Shown: positions 10,163-23,691 of the stretch, piece after piece
Layout of the letters: each line of letters begins with the position of its first letter
Numbering within the stretch: position 1 is the first letter of the stretch
Assembly: GCF_963259705.1 (NCBI RefSeq)
Contig: NC_081847.1
Span: 92,518,389-92,582,388, forward strand
DNA: 64,000 bases
Source: Myotis daubentonii
Lineage: Eukaryota; Chordata; Mammalia; Chiroptera; Vespertilionidae
Direction of reading: 5' to 3'
Notes under the pieces: model-generated
Told to the model about the DNA's origin: nothing
The model's input: the letters and a program-made list of their open reading frames with translations, nothing else
Databases searched by the model: none
Translations under genes and position numbers: made by a program

Positions 10163-11100
10163 CTTTTGATGAAAATTCTTATGCCGTTTGTTAGACTCTC
10201 TGTCCTTACTGCTAGAAAGAGTTCCGACAAATCCTGGTGGAAGTCTGATTAGCTCATTCGTGCAACACCACACAGCACAGTTGGGACTCTAGGAAGCCAC
10301 TCACCAGCTGTGTGACACGGGGCATCTCTCCCAGTAGAACACATGTGTTCATCTGGATGGTCCCCAGTTCCCGCTGCTCCCACAGCTCCCTGCAGCATCA
10401 GGCCCGGCCTCAGATCCGGGTCCCTGACTGGACCCCTGGCCTGGGGTAGGGCGGGCCATGCCAAGTACTCCCTGGGCTTCTGGAGAGCGAGCCCTAGAGG
10501 GGGAGTCCTGATGCTCCCTCGGCTCTGTCGATATTTCAGTGTCTATGCTTTCTTTTTTAATGTCCAGGTTAAAGCAAGGCATACTGTTTGATTTATACAA
10601 TTCTGTGTACTTTGTGAGACATTTTTAGGTGAAATAGTTAAGAGAAGAGCTAGGTTAGAACTGGGACCTGGAGACCTATCCTATAAGGTACCCTGTCACC
10701 AAGCTAGTGATTTTGTCCACAATAGCCAACAGCCCAAGGCCTGGCATGATTGTTTTGACCTTAGTGGTTGGAACTGATGGTGAAAACAGCTGAAGTTTTT
10801 CAGGCATTCTGCCTGTTACTCAGCCTATGGCTTATCACTGCAGTTGTAAATTCTACAGGTCCAAACAATTCACCAAAAATCACCCTTTTTCTAGTAGTAA
10901 ATATTTATGACCATTACATAGTAAGAACATCAAGTACCTGAGTGCCCATGTGCAGATAATCAGATGGGATGCTACTATACAAACATTAGAGATGGGTGAG
11001 AAAAATATAGAAAAGACACAATCCTTATCCTTTAGGATTTTAGTGTCATCCTACAGACAACTGGCTTTAGTGGGATATTGCTGTAGACCAATTCCAGCAT
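10163..11100. other. No recognised feature
   Basis: A GC-richer block (10280-10530) has overlapping open frames on both strands with no recognisable product. The rest is AT-rich. Confidence 0.35.
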
Positions 11101-11129
11101 GTCATAATTTCAAGAGTTTCATCAAAGGT

Positions 11130-11595
11130 TGATGAGACTTGGGGAGTCTCAGGGTTGAGTCACACATGTAGTCACCAGTAGGGAATGGCTAAAGGCATTT
11201 CCCCAAACCTGAATAGGAAACTGATTGTGGCTGCCAGACAGTTAAAGGACATCTTAATCTACATGTTATTGCCTCCTATTGGCCAAACACCTGAACAGCC
11301 ATAGGCCATTCCCCAAACTGACAATGCTTCTGTACCCTTTGAAACCTTACCCTTTGAGGTGTATTATCTCCACCTTGCCTTAGGACAAATTGTGTTAATA
11401 AAAGCAAGGGCCCTAGACAAGGAGGCAGTCTTCAGTTCCTTTAGCTGAAGGTCCTCCCACCCCCAATGCCTTTCAAAATTATAACTCGTCTCCAGACTCT
11501 TTATTAGTCTCTGGATTTCTATGTCATCTGAGCACAGCCTTTTCCAGATTCCTGAACCCTTCTTGATGCTGGGACGTGAACCTTGGCAGGATATT
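11130..11595 (+). mobile_element. Possible solo LTR
   Basis: The layout resembles an LTR: an AATAAA signal at about 11397, then a downstream CT-rich part and a GCTGGGACGTGAACC-type end near 11568-11583. TG...CA ends and a target duplication could not be placed with confidence. No internal retroviral sequence is present. Superfamily unresolved. Confidence 0.3.
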
Positions 11596-11896
11596 TTGTC
11601 AAATAGCCTAAAAACTGTTTATCTTTATTTTTGAAGCTATATACTATGATTCAAAAATTTCACCCATTATGTTTGTGTAAATAAATAAAAAGTCAATGAA
11701 TGAAGTCTATACAGCATGTGGCAGATGGGGAGTATGGATTTACTTAGTGGCTCACATGGTCAGAAATGATGTGTGGATGCACCGCATTCATTTTCTCCAT
11801 TAGTGGAAAATTTTAGTGGAAGAGTTCACTCCAGACAATTGAAAATAGATTGACTCAAATACAAAAAATATATGCCTATTTTTTGTTTTCATGGCT

Positions 11897-12109
11897 TTTT
11901 AAAAATATATTTTTATTGATTTCAGAGAGGAAGGCAGAGGGAGAGAGAGATAGAAACATCAATGATGAGAGAGGACCATTGATCTGCTGCCTCCTGCACA
12001 CCCCCAGCGGGAACTGAGCCCACAACCCGGGCATGTGCCCTAACCTGGAATCGAACCATGACCTCCTGGTTCATAGGTTGACATTCAACACTGAGCAACA
12101 CCAGCCAGG
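11897..12109 (-). mobile_element. VES SINE
   Basis: A minus-strand copy of the 'catgacctcctggttcatagg' subfamily with a T-rich (antisense A) tail at 11897-11915. The flanking duplication is degenerate, only a GGCTTTTT-like motif on either side. Confidence 0.9.
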
Positions 12110-14159
12110 CTGGGGTTTTTTTAGTCAACTTTGATAAGGCCTGCTTTCAAAACCTTAGGGCATTAAACTTAAATAACTAAATAAAATAATAGATTTTATT
12201 CAACTTCAATTATAATTACTAATAAATCCTGTGGGACAATAGGCTAATGATAGTTACACAGCAAAGAGGAGGTGAGGGATGAGGTTGCAGCCATTGGGTG
12301 CTCAGGCCTGACCGACTCCCCAGTCCTAACCTGGTAACCATATGAGCCAACAAACTGAACAAATACTAATAACTCACAAGTGAACTGAAATGCCAGGCCC
12401 AGCAGATTGCATTTGGCTAAAGTTCATATGCTGAGTGCAGATGAAGGGTTTACATGCATTACTCAGGTTTCCGGAACTTAGAGTCGGTATGTTCTATTTT
12501 TATTGATTTATATTTAGCCTATTTTAGTTTCAATTACAACTTCATTTTTTTAAAAAAAAAATCAGGAGCCATGGAATAAAAAGGAAAAAGGGGGAATATT
12601 CTAACTCAATTTCCTCCCATTAAGTCTACAGAAAAGGGGTGGGGTAAATGAATGGAAAGTAATTCACAATAACCTATTGTTCACATTACCCACGCTATGT
12701 CCCCCGACTCCAACACAAGATGTAATGAGCTGTGGTACATTACGGATTCCACCTCCATAGGTAGCATCAGAGTTAGCAAAACATTGTTTTATTTTATAAT
12801 TTAAGTGGTGCAGTTATTCTTACCTGTAAATTATATTTCTTTTTCATCTAAAGTTGGGAATGAGTATTAATTAGCTAGTGATAAAGGAAAATAATATAAT
12901 GCATTTTTTTAAAATTATCCTTTTTGGAGCATCTTTCCAATATTCACAAATATTTTTTTAACAATAAAAGTAGTTTCTTTTACTATAGTTTAATTATTTT
13001 TAGTCTGTACTGAGGCTAACTTAGGCATCTGGTGACCCTACAAGGAAGCAGTCAGAGAGCGATGAATGCATAGTCGAGGGGTGAAAGTGGGCCACCTCTG
13101 TCATTCTAACCATCACCCAAGGACGGGACAGGTGTGGCGACCTGGAGGGTCTTCCTGCTGAAATCGTCACTGTTCGTTATTCTAGGGAAGCATGAACCTC
13201 CATATGTAGGTATAGGAAAGTTTTTGTAAATGTTGTTAAGCGGATGGCACAATTCATCAGAACTAGTTCAGTATAAATAGCTTGAAATAGATGAATCAGA
13301 CAGTATTATAAAAAATATACTATAATGTAGAAAAATAGAATATCAGATAGTTATATAATATTAGCATATAATTGCTTAATGGCACTACAGGAGCCGAGTA
13401 TTAAATACCTATTTTTAAGTGGTGCAATCACTGTTTTATAAAATAGATTCTAATGACATTAATCAATTGTGTGCATGCCAGTTAGATTATTTTAAGGAAC
13501 GATTAAAAATATGCATACTCTGACAACCCAGCAAAAGGAAGGGTGGTAACATTAAAGTCCTAGAAAAATCTCAAAAAAGACAAGCTATTGTGAAATGAAG
13601 CAAAAATTCTGGGTTGTTTCATTTGCAACTCCTCCAACATATTATTTTCAATTGACCTTATAATGGTGTGAAATAGAAAATATTGTTGTCCAATTATTTT
13701 TCCTAAATATTTCCAACATCACTTACAAAGTTATATTCTACGGCTTTATATGTAAACCACATGCCACCCATCAACACAGCTTACAGCCGAGACACGAATC
13801 AAAGAGTCTTCCTGACTTATCCAATCTCCTCGCTTCCATTTGAGGAGGAATACGAGAAATCAAAATTTTGTTTAACTAAATTTTATATAATTTGAATGAT
13901 GGATAGTTAATCGATCTCATGACTTTGGGCATAAATTAAATATGAATCGAGGAATTTTAGGAAAAATGTTTTAAAGGAACCCATTTTAATAGACTTAACC
14001 ATTGATTGCGCATTCTTACTGGAAAATGCCTCTGATAAAAGGGCATCATAAATTGTACCTCGATTTTGTTTTTACTGCCTTAAAGGGATTCAATTCTGTC
14101 CTATAAATAGTATTGGAAAATTACCTGGTAGATAATACTTAATTTTTAGAATCAGCCGA
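12110..14159. other. 2-kb AT-rich repeat-poor stretch
   Basis: No transposable element, RNA or coding signature recognised. Several TAAT/ATTA-rich segments are present. Confidence 0.4.
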
Positions 14160-14370
14160 ACATATAGTTTCTCATAATTATTAGATAGTGACATTGAGCA
14201 ATCATATATCTTGCTCAGACTCCATTTCCTCATCAGTAACCTGGGATTGAAAATAGAACCTAATTGATGTGCCTATCATCAGTATTAGGTGCACATTTAT
14301 AAATGCCTCGCGTGGTGATTGGCATACGTAAGCCCTCGGTTATTACTGCCTCGTCTATGATTTCCGTGCT
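14160..14370 (-). repeat. MIR-family remnant
   Basis: 'ctccatttcctcatcagtaacctggg' followed by '...ggtgattggcatacgtaagccctcggttatta' parallels the MIR block 'cagtttcctcatctgtaaaatggg ... gcctggcacatagtaagcgctcaataa'. Confidence 0.45.
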
Positions 14371-14675
14371 GTTATCTTTAAGTATCTTCTAGAGAGCATG
14401 GCAAATAAAGGATGAGTAACATTTAAGAAAAATGCGCCGTGGCTGCTTTTCAAACAGACATTGGGAGCTTGATATGAGGCCGGTTGGAGTGGGAACCTCC
14501 ACAGCTGTGCCTTCACCCACTGACTTCCTTTCACCCACGCGGGCTCCTTACTCCCCTGCGCGCGTGTCTGTCAGACAAGGAAATGCAGAGCCTGTCCTGT
14601 TCCCTCCAAGCCACGCAGCCCCACAGCTGTCCCGTCTTTGCCACCCTGACCGTATTAAAGAGGACAGCCCACACG

Positions 14676-14913
14676 CGTGTTTTTTTTTTGGTTTATTTTT
14701 TTGTTTTTATATATTTTATTGATTTTTCACAGAGAGGAAGAGAGAGGGATAGTTAGAAACATCGATGAGAGAGAAACACTGATCAGCTGCCTCTTGTACA
14801 CCTCCTACTGGGGATGTGCCCGCAACCAAGGTACATGCCCTTGGCCAGAATCGAACCTGGGACTCTTGAGTCTGTAGGCCGATGCTCTATCCACTGAGCC
14901 AAACCGGCCAGGG
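14676..14913 (-). mobile_element. VES SINE
   Basis: A full minus-strand copy. A perfect 11-bp duplication CAGCCCACACG flanks it (14665-14675, 14914-14924). The tail is a long T-rich run (antisense A). Confidence 0.95.
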
Positions 14914-15203
14914 CAGCCCACACGTTTTGTAAGACGGCCTTACGCTTTCTCATCATCCCCATAGCGCAGCGGCTCTCACCTGGGACAGGTTTCTCCCAGG
15001 GGCAGGCAGTTTGCTGGTCTGGAGACACTTTGGGCTGTCACAGCAGGAGGGCGGGGAGGCACATTTAGTGGGGAGAAGCCAAAGATGCTGCTAAGCATCT
15101 ATAGTCTACAGGACAGCCCGGAAAAAAGGATTGTCTGGGACAAATGATCCACTGTGCTGAGGCTGAGAAGCCCTGTCTGGCGTGCCATTCATAAACAAAC
15201 TTT

Positions 15204-15380
15204 ATTTTTTTAATACATTTTTTTATTGACTTCAGAGAGGAAGGGAGAGGGAGAGAGAGAAATATCAATGATGAAGAGAATCATTGATTGGCTGCCTCCT
15301 GTACACCCTCCACTGGGTATTGAGCCCACCACCTCCTCATTCATAGGTCAATGCTCAAACAAAAGGCATGTTGGCCGGGC
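15204..15380 (-). mobile_element. VES SINE with internal deletion
   Basis: A 177-bp minus-strand copy lacking part of the tRNA-related head between about 15325 and 15370. A perfect 14-bp duplication CATAAACAAACTTT flanks it (15190-15203, 15381-15394). Confidence 0.95.
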
Positions 15381-15394
15381 CATAAACAAACTTT

Positions 15395-16149
15395 CCAAGA
15401 GAGTGGGTAAAAGAAACATTACAATGCAATCTCACTATAAACATTGATGTAAATAAATATATTAGCAAATAAATTTAAGAATAAATAATATTAAGATTTT
15501 ATAATCAAATTGGATATCTCTCAGAAGAACAAGGTTACTTTTACTTTAGAAAATATTCAATTTCAAAATTTATAAAGTAGTACAAAAAATTTTAGACAAA
15601 ATTAACAATAGATTAGACCCACTTAAAGAAGATAGTAACGAACTCTTCAGATAATTCAGTAGAAATTATCCAGAACTTAGCACACACAGAAAGGAAAAAA
15701 GAGCTGAAAAAGAGAGATCTGAAGCTATATAGACATAAAGGGTACAGTGATAGGGAATAACATGTCTAACCAAATTTCCAAAAGCAGAGGAAAGTTTATA
15801 TTTGAAAAGGTAGTGACTGAATAATTTCCAGAAATGATGCGAGACACTCAGATTCAAGAAACCAAATGAATCCCCAAAAGTTTAAGTGAAAAGTAACTCA
15901 CAACCGGACACAAAAGAACTAACTGATCTTTTTCTGAGAGAAACGGAGAGATGAGCTCTCAAGGAGCAGCAACTAGACTGACTGCTGCCTTCGCAACAAC
16001 GAAAGACAGACCAAAAGAAAAACGATCAGCAACCAAGAATTCAATAGCTGGAAAAACAGTCTTTTAGGTACAAGTGCAAGAAATGGGACATTTTCAGTCA
16101 AACAGAAAAATGAAAGGGTTTTTCATTTACAGAAGAAGAAGAGACTAAA
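15395..16149. other. AT-rich DNA, possibly very old L1 sequence
   Basis: A-rich plus strand with a composition similar to the ancient L1 that follows, but no alignable motif that I can name. Confidence 0.3.
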
Positions 16150-17150
16150 ATGGCCACAAAGGTATTAAAAGATGCTCAGATGCATTAGTACTATAACCAG
16201 AAAAAAATAAAATAAACCAGGAACAAAATGAGAAATCTATGCATATGCACCGGTTGAGAATAACAAGATTCATCTGAGTGTGAGTCAGTAAAGGTGCACA
16301 TAAATTTAAAAACAGGACACTTTTGCAAATGTGGCAAAGGAGTAAATCTATGCAGACATTCGGAAAAGTACTTTAGTTTGCATTATTTTATACATGTGAA
16401 GACATGCGTACTGACTGTGTGGCCCTGCAATTCACTCCTATGTAGATAAAAGAGAAAACATTTTGTAAATGAGCACCATGGGTAGTATAAATGTTCATAG
16501 GTAAACTGGTAGCAAGAAAAAAAAAACTGGAAACTACTATTGAACAGGAATTCAAAAAGGAATAAATAAATTCTTGAACATTCTTCAATGAAATAATAAT
16601 GGTGAACATGAATGAATTAGCCACACATGTGATTAAATCTTAGAAAAACCTTATGGAGAAAAAAAGCACATTGCAGAAAAGTATGATGTCACTTAAATAA
16701 AGTTCAAAGTCAAAAAGATAGATACAGAGGCAGAGAAGCATCGAACAGACTGTCAAATTACAGCAGGAAGGCTGGGGACTGTTGGGGGGGGGCGGGTAAG
16801 AGATCAGTCGAAAGACTTGTATGATGCATATAAGCATAACCAATGGACACAAGACACGGGAGGGTAGGGCGGGGGGTGAGGGCATGTGCGGTGGGGGAGG
16901 GGGATACGAGAGGCTGGGGGAAGGTCAATGGGGAAAAAAAGGAGACGCATGTACTACTATTTGTAATACTTTAAACAATAACATTAAAAAATAAATAAAA
17001 ATAAATAAAGTTCAAAGTCATCCCGTGGTGCCCAATACATGACTAGCAATACAAATATGTGTGAAAAAACTAATTTTTAATAGGGCTAAGATACAGCCAA
17101 GAGGAAAAATGGTGTAGTGGCGACCTCTAAGCAGGAAGGGGAAAGAATGG
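16150..17150 (+). mobile_element. Ancient, strongly diverged L1 (ORF2 3' end / 3' UTR)
   Basis: The stretch 16425-16690 keeps the L1 pattern 'aattcactcctatgtag...aatgttcatag...aaaactggaaact...ttagaaaaacctta'. It resumes after 17020, beyond a younger L1 tail. No open frame survives; boundaries are approximate. Confidence 0.55.
16713..17002 (+). mobile_element. Young 5'-truncated L1 tail inside the ancient L1
   Basis: About 290 bp of L1 3' UTR with a G-rich tract and an A-rich tail. A perfect 18-bp duplication AAATAAAGTTCAAAGTCA flanks it (16695-16712, 17003-17020). It matches the 3' UTR of the 28.3-30.0 kb L1 but ends at the first tail. Confidence 0.9.
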
Positions 17151-19440
17151 AGGGGGGGAGGGGCGGGGGGAGCACAATCAGCAGCTTCCAATGAACGCGA
17201 AGGTTCCTCTCAGAGTATTTGTGCGTGTGTTCCCCGTACTCTGGTACTTTATTCCTCGCATATACAGCGTAAATATTCTTTGTATCCCTTTAATAACTGA
17301 TCTATAAGATAGTTAACATTCATTAAGCAATCTCTGTGCAAGACACGGCACATATAGCATCCCACTTGATTTTTCCAAACTCTAACCTTGTCCTCACTTT
17401 TCAAACCTTCTTGTTGAACATTTTTTTCTCATTCGGATAAACATGAGAAATACCTTCTCAACTTTCATTTTGAAAATATTGCTCATATTACTAGATCAAT
17501 CACTGGCTAGATTGATTTGGGGAATACCGACATTCTCAAGTTTATTTAAGTTCTTTCTATCATGAGTTCAATTTCATCCTTCAGTTCAAATAAACGCATT
17601 GCTACACATGCTCTGACCCATGCTTCGCGTCTCAGCTCTAACCCTAAACGGAGGAGAGGAGACCTGGAGCCCAGCCCCTAGTGGCTAGCGTCAAACAGGA
17701 TGCTACAATTTCGGATTTCTGGCCTGCTCTCACGGAACACTCACTTACGAGAGACAAGTTCTTTGATCTTGAAATAGAAAAGCAGTTTGAATGGTCCCTT
17801 TGTTGGAGGCCCCAAGGACTTCCCCACCTGGTGACAGTGCTCAGCTCCTCCTGGCTCACATTGCTGAACCGTCAGAAATGTTGCAAGTCAAACACTAAAC
17901 GCTGATATGATAAAAACATTAAACTTTATAAAGTTATAATTAAATAAGTTATGCTTAAAACAAAAGTAATAATTATGCAAAGCTATCATTTTAATTACTT
18001 TACACTGTTTTACTATTAAATAAAGGCACATGTGCAGAAGTGCTGCATAATGATGTCCTACTGAGCATCTCTCTCCAGCTCCGCATTCAGCGACTTCATC
18101 GTGTCAGTGACAAACTTACATATTTTTAAATCTCCCTCCATCATGAATCATTTCTTTTTTTAGTTTACTGAATTAGTCCGATCCTGAGAGGTGTTTTCTA
18201 TTCACCCAATAAAGAGATTACCACATTTTTTATATTATTCCCAATCAGTGGTTTATATACTTTGTATTGTGTTGTTTTGTAAATAGTGATTAATGATGAT
18301 GTGTGAATCGTTTGGGAAATTATAGTTACTGATGAAAAATACAACTCTTTGTCTTATTTAATATTATTCTTTAATTTTTACTTTTTCTAACATTAAGACT
18401 TCTGTTTTAAATATTTTTCTTAAGGATTATGTGATAATGTCTTCTATTATAAACCACATACAGCTAGGTAGACTTTTTCTCAATATGAGAATCTCCATTT
18501 TATAGGAAAATCAAACACTTTTACATATATTTCCATCCCTACAGTGTTTGCTCTCATTTCCACACCTATAACTGTGTGGCAATACATCCGCAGCTGATGA
18601 TTTTGAAGCTGTTTTCAAGTTGTCTCTCCAGAAAATGTTGTCAAACTAAGATACGTTTCCTCATTATGCATTAATTATTATTGTGAACCATCAAGAAGGA
18701 AAACATGGAGGTTTTCTCATCTTGAAAACACATCTCGAAAGAGAATGGCAGTTTTAATTAACAGCGGAGCCCGAGTGTCAATAATTCTCCAGAAATTCCT
18801 TCAGTCCCAGCAATGAGTGCTGCTGAGGGAGCAACTGCTCAGGGTAGCTCTGCTCCCGTCCATTCCCGAACGCGGGCGGCCACCGGAGGGCTGGCCATGC
18901 TGACACCTAAACAGAGGTGCCCACAGGCCCCTCTCAGCACTCACCCACCTTTCAGAGATGCTGCGCTGAGCACAGCAACCCGGCACCATTAAACCGGCAA
19001 TGTCCCTTATCGTCTGCACTGCAGCGGCCCATATGTTTTAAGGATATTGTCACTCCTGTGAACCCTCCCGTAGTTTAATGAGTAATTTATATTCTGAGTC
19101 TCAAAGACATGTTTTTTTCCCCTATAAACATGAGGTTAATCCCGCTGCTCTCTGCAGATGTATTATAACTGGCAGCATGAATTTTATATTTAATCCTGTG
19201 ACCCAGTAGTATTAATTAGCATCCCATTTTAATTCACACTTAAAAAAAAAAAATACCTGTACTGTGAAAGCTTTTCTTCCCTTTTGCCTAGGGTGCAAAA
19301 GAAGTCTGTCCTCCATGCACCAAAATTAAAGCTAGTTTAGCACTGCAAGATTCTGTTTGCCTTCTAATGTCACCAAGGTGTTGCTATGTGCACTGTCTAT
19401 GACCTTGCACATCCACAGGCCCCTTCACGTTAGGGATTTA
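17151..19440. other. Single-copy-looking DNA
   Basis: Mostly AT-rich, with GC-richer patches at 17640-17870 and 18780-19020 that carry short open frames on both strands. No repeat, RNA or gene recognised. Confidence 0.4.
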
Positions 19441-19467
19441 TATAGCTCAACAGGAGACTGGGTGCAG

Positions 19468-19990
19468 AAATGCTGGTGTTACCACCATAACCAGCTCGTT
19501 AACAAAACAGGAAGAGAGGGAAGTGGAGGCCAGACATTATGAGCCTGGCCATCTGGGCAGCTTCTCCAGGAAGCTGTAACGTCGCTCTCCCCAGGGAACC
19601 CCTGGCCCTTCCCAGCAGACCACTGGGGGAAGGGACCGGACAAATGGGACAATGGGCACATGTGCAGTGAAGTTGGGGCGACACAGGGAAGGTGCTTGCC
19701 TGTCCGTCTAACCTGAGGAGCAAACATCACTGGCGAGAGGGCAGGCACTGCAAACACCGGACATCCTGCGGGTTTAAGGGGTGAAGCCCTCGCTGGACCC
19801 TGAGACGAAGCATTCTCACTCCTGCTTGCTTGTCTGCTGTGTTCCTGTTTCTTGCTGCTCCGGGACCCACCCTCGCCCCTGCCACATGGCCAAGGGGACC
19901 CCACAGGCCATGGACTACAGCTGGGAACACCAGCTCAGTGAGCCAGATGCTGGCCTGGACTGTGCTTGGATGTGAAGTGGAAACCCTGGG
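19468..19990 (+). mobile_element. LTR-like repeat, copy A (unnamed family)
   Basis: It shares an ordered series of blocks with 55405-56120: 'ccaggaagctg', 'cagaccactgggggaa', 'gcttgcctgtc', 'ctggc.agtgag' and 'cactgcaaac'. Length, GC-rich middle and terminal layout suggest an LTR. Overlapping open frames on both strands (to 141 codons) have no recognisable product. Confidence 0.45.
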
Positions 19991-20515
19991 AAGTGGCTTT
20001 AATTCTGGTCTGTTGAAGACAAGATAGGACATTTTCCAGAGAGATGAGACCTGAGAGGGAAGACTCCTTTAATGTTGCCTCATCCATAAAGCTTCCCATG
20101 ATCCCTCCTCCTCCGTGGGGGCCTCGGGAAATTCTTGTTCCCGTGGCACCCCGAAAGCTCCACTTCCACCAGGAACTGGTGGGGACGCAGGACGCAGAGG
20201 GGACCCCCCAAGAACATTGGCAGGTAGCCCCCACTCTGGCTTGGACAACCATGTGACCTGCAGCAAATCACTTCCAAATGCCACCCTCACAACATGTCAA
20301 AGGTATCCATCCTTCAGGGATGTTTATATGTTTAGGGCTCAATGTGATTTCTGCGTGCCGGCTCCTCTCCCCTCCCGGCACCGCTACCTCTCACCATCTG
20401 AATAACTGGGCCGTTGTCCTGAGCCTCCACTGGCACATTAGTCTGCTCTTGGGAGCCCTCCCTCATTCAGCCAAGAAGCACTTGATTGACAGCCTATTTC
20501 TTGCGATGAGTTAGG

Positions 20516-20826
20516 CAGCGGTTCTCAACCTGTGGGTCACGACCCCTTTGGGGGTCGAACGACCCTTTCACAGGGGTCGCCTAAGACCATCGGAAAACAC
20601 ATATATAATTACATATTGTTTTCGTGATTCATAACTATGCTTTAATTATGTTCAATTTGCAACAATGAAAATACATCCTGCATAACAGATATTTACATGA
20701 CGATTCATAACAGTAGCAACATTACAGTGATGAAGTAGCAATGAAAATAATTTTATGGTTGGGGGTCACCACAACATGAGAAACTGTATTAAAGGGTCGC
20801 GGCATTAGGAAGGTTGAGAACCACTG
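20516..20826 (-). mobile_element. hAT-like element (CAGTGGTTCTCAACC family), longest copy
   Basis: 311 bp with ends CAGCGGTTCTCAACC and GGTTGAGAACCACTG. Flanks GAGTTAGG and GAGCTAGA are a decayed 8-bp duplication. It keeps internal sequence lost from the copies at 5897 and 59467. Confidence 0.9.
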
Positions 20827-23691
20827 AGCTAGAGGCTCCTAAGTGCAGCTCCAGTGGATTCTCACTCGATCATCTCTGGGGCCTGGCATGACGCTTAGAA
20901 CAGAGTAGACGATGGGGAGTGTTTATATAACGGCACGTCACTTACTCTATCAGTACGCATCAACACTCTGTATTAGGAGCAGGTCACTGGGAGATAATTT
21001 TTGTTAAATCCTTTTTTTTTTTTCTATATACAGAACAGATCCCCTGGTGAGCAATCAGGGTTCCTTTCGCATCTATGCACTTTTGAGAGACCGCACCTTT
21101 GTGAGGGTCACCACCAGCTTTGGTTTAACCAGCAGAGCGTTACACCAGGGCTGAGGGGGAAGAACTTCTCAGCTATAAAGAAACGAGGGGCAGTTAGTGC
21201 TCAGAAAAGTGGGAAAAAACTATTCTTGCTCCACGTGGTCAGAGCCTCTTTTTCTCTTATAGGAAATGTGATGAATGGCCAATATTTTGCCAATCTCAAA
21301 CTAAAGTCTTCAGTGCTAAGAGAGTAAGATGAGTGTCTTAACATTTTAAGTAGCAAAGTGACCAAAAGCTTTCAGCATTAACAGGCGTGGCATGTTAATG
21401 GAGAAATGACAGTCCCCAGGCAATAGTTTTGAGTCAGGGAACTTGCCAGAAACACTCCACAACTGAATCCACAGGCTGGCTGCCTCCGGGCAGAGGGGCT
21501 TGTAACCCAGACACGGTGGCCACGCTCTGTATCGTAGGAACCACCAGGGAGAAAACATCCAATGTGTTATGTGACACTATAACACGCTGAATCACCTAGA
21601 GGCCACCTCCTTGTCCATACAAGTGATAAATACATTTTTTAAAAAAGAGAATGTATTTTACCCAAATATAACACTCCTTGCTGTTGTTTTTATTGTTAAT
21701 GTGATCTGTCTTAATGAGCTATCACACAAATAAATTAAATATTGGGTAATTAAAGTAACGTGACAAGTACTCTTTTGTGATAATTTTCAGTTCATGTATG
21801 CAGAACAATTTTAATTGGAGATGGATTTAACTGACTTGATGTTTATAAGAGATGTTAAAAGATAAAATTGATGTGTTGAGGGTAGTTTCTTATTATTTTA
21901 TAACCTTTTTGCATAATAAAGAAGCTCATTACATTAGTATAATAACTGAAATGTATATTAATAAAGACATTGATAAAATGAGAAAAAATGTATAACATGC
22001 AAAGAAAATGTGCTTATGAGTGCTGACAGGCCCAACATGCCCAGATGATCCTGAGTAGTTTAATAGCATTTTGAATTCTGGCTGTTATTCAGAGGCATAT
22101 TAATATTGTCATTAGGGATCACAATCTGACAGCCCCATGAGAGGAGAAATTTATTCAGACTCACAATTGTAATAGAAAAAGCTATTGTCATGTTGATATC
22201 TACAGCAATATCAAATTGAAATTACTTTTGGAATTATGAGTAAGGCGTTGTTCACATTTTTAGCAATTAGAATTCCAATGAACTGGTGCTAATAATTTAA
22301 TATTGAAATAATGAAGACCGTTTATTAATTACAGCCTGAGAATTCAAACTTCAGGTTGAGAGGACTATTAAAAGAAAAAAAATGGCATTTTTTAATGTAG
22401 GAAAAATAAAATGGATATTATATAGAAATGTTTATTCTAAAAGTGTTCTGTTTTAAGAAGTTTTCCTTCCAATGCTATCAAGGTATTTGGATAGCTCTAA
22501 AACAAGCAAGTTAAAGGCTAAACACCAAATGGCTCAGTTATCCTCTGAATATCGGGATTATGAATTAGTTTCATGTTTTACTTTACTTATTTTTGCAAAG
22601 TCGTCTTTTTTTTCCTATGATGGCCACGTATTGTCTTATTACAGGTCTTAAACATTTTTAAATTGCATTTAGAGACTGAGGAAAGCTGTGTGCTTTGGGA
22701 ATTTCCCCCTTAGTTTTATGGTGATTATGAAGATGAGGAAAATGCTCTTCTTAGAGCACTGACCAAGCTGACAATCCCACTTTAAGGAGGAGTGAAGGTG
22801 TCAGAAGGGGCAGGCCTCTGGGGGACTCCTGCCCGTCTACACTCCCCCAGGTCACATGTCAATTACAACAACTTTACATACGTTCTAATCTGGACACCGC
22901 TGATTCTTGTAACTCACTTAGCTGCTCAAATAAAACCACAGACTTCACTGCTGCTGTTCTGAGCTAGTCGGTGTTCATCTCCACCCCAGTCTGCTGTTGC
23001 TTTCATTTGGCCATAAGAAAAAGCAACAAAAATGAGGGGTTTGATTATTTTGTCCAGGGACTGGACTGCACCGACCAGGAGCACTATTTTCATGTCCAGG
23101 GCAGGAGAAGGTCGTAGAAGTCAAACGCTTTGTAGTTCTAGGTTTTCACAGGACAATTGTAAATAATAACTAAGAGACAAAGTCAAACATTGTTTCCACA
23201 GAGCAAACTATAGGAGGCCACGGTGATAACATCGGGTGAGAAGTATCCCGGGAGAGGGCAGGGAAAGATCTGAACGAAAAGGGCAAAGGGGAAAAATGCA
23301 ATCCATCGGCTATAAAATATGAGACGTCCTGGGAGCTCATTCTTTCTAAACACGGATCCGTTACCAGGGGGAGCGCTTCATGTCTACAGGCAGAGAGACA
23401 GATGGCTTAGCACAGACTCACCTCCATCCCGGCACTGCCCAAATCACGTTCAGTGATGTTTTATGTTGGTATATGAAGCACAACATTTAATTATGTAGCG
23501 TTTCAAATGAGTCCTTCACAATCCTTTTAGGGATCTATTTATGTTTCCGCAATCCCATTACACATATCAGATGCATTTAGGAACAGGTGTGGGCATAAGA
23601 AATTAGATATTGTTTAATAATACAATCTACCTATAAAACAATATTATAATCCCTTGCATAGGTCCTATGTGTAGCCCTTTGAAGCTTCCCA
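20827..23691. other. 2.9-kb repeat-poor block
   Basis: No transposable element was recognised apart from a possible MIR scrap near 20875-20990. The part at 21640-22680 is strongly AT-rich with many ATTA/TAAT motifs. An open frame of 108 codons at 21001-21327 has no similarity. Confidence 0.4.

Noticed and set aside
19479..19904. 141-codon minus-strand frame as a gene
   Set aside because: It lies in an LTR-like repeat with open frames on both strands.
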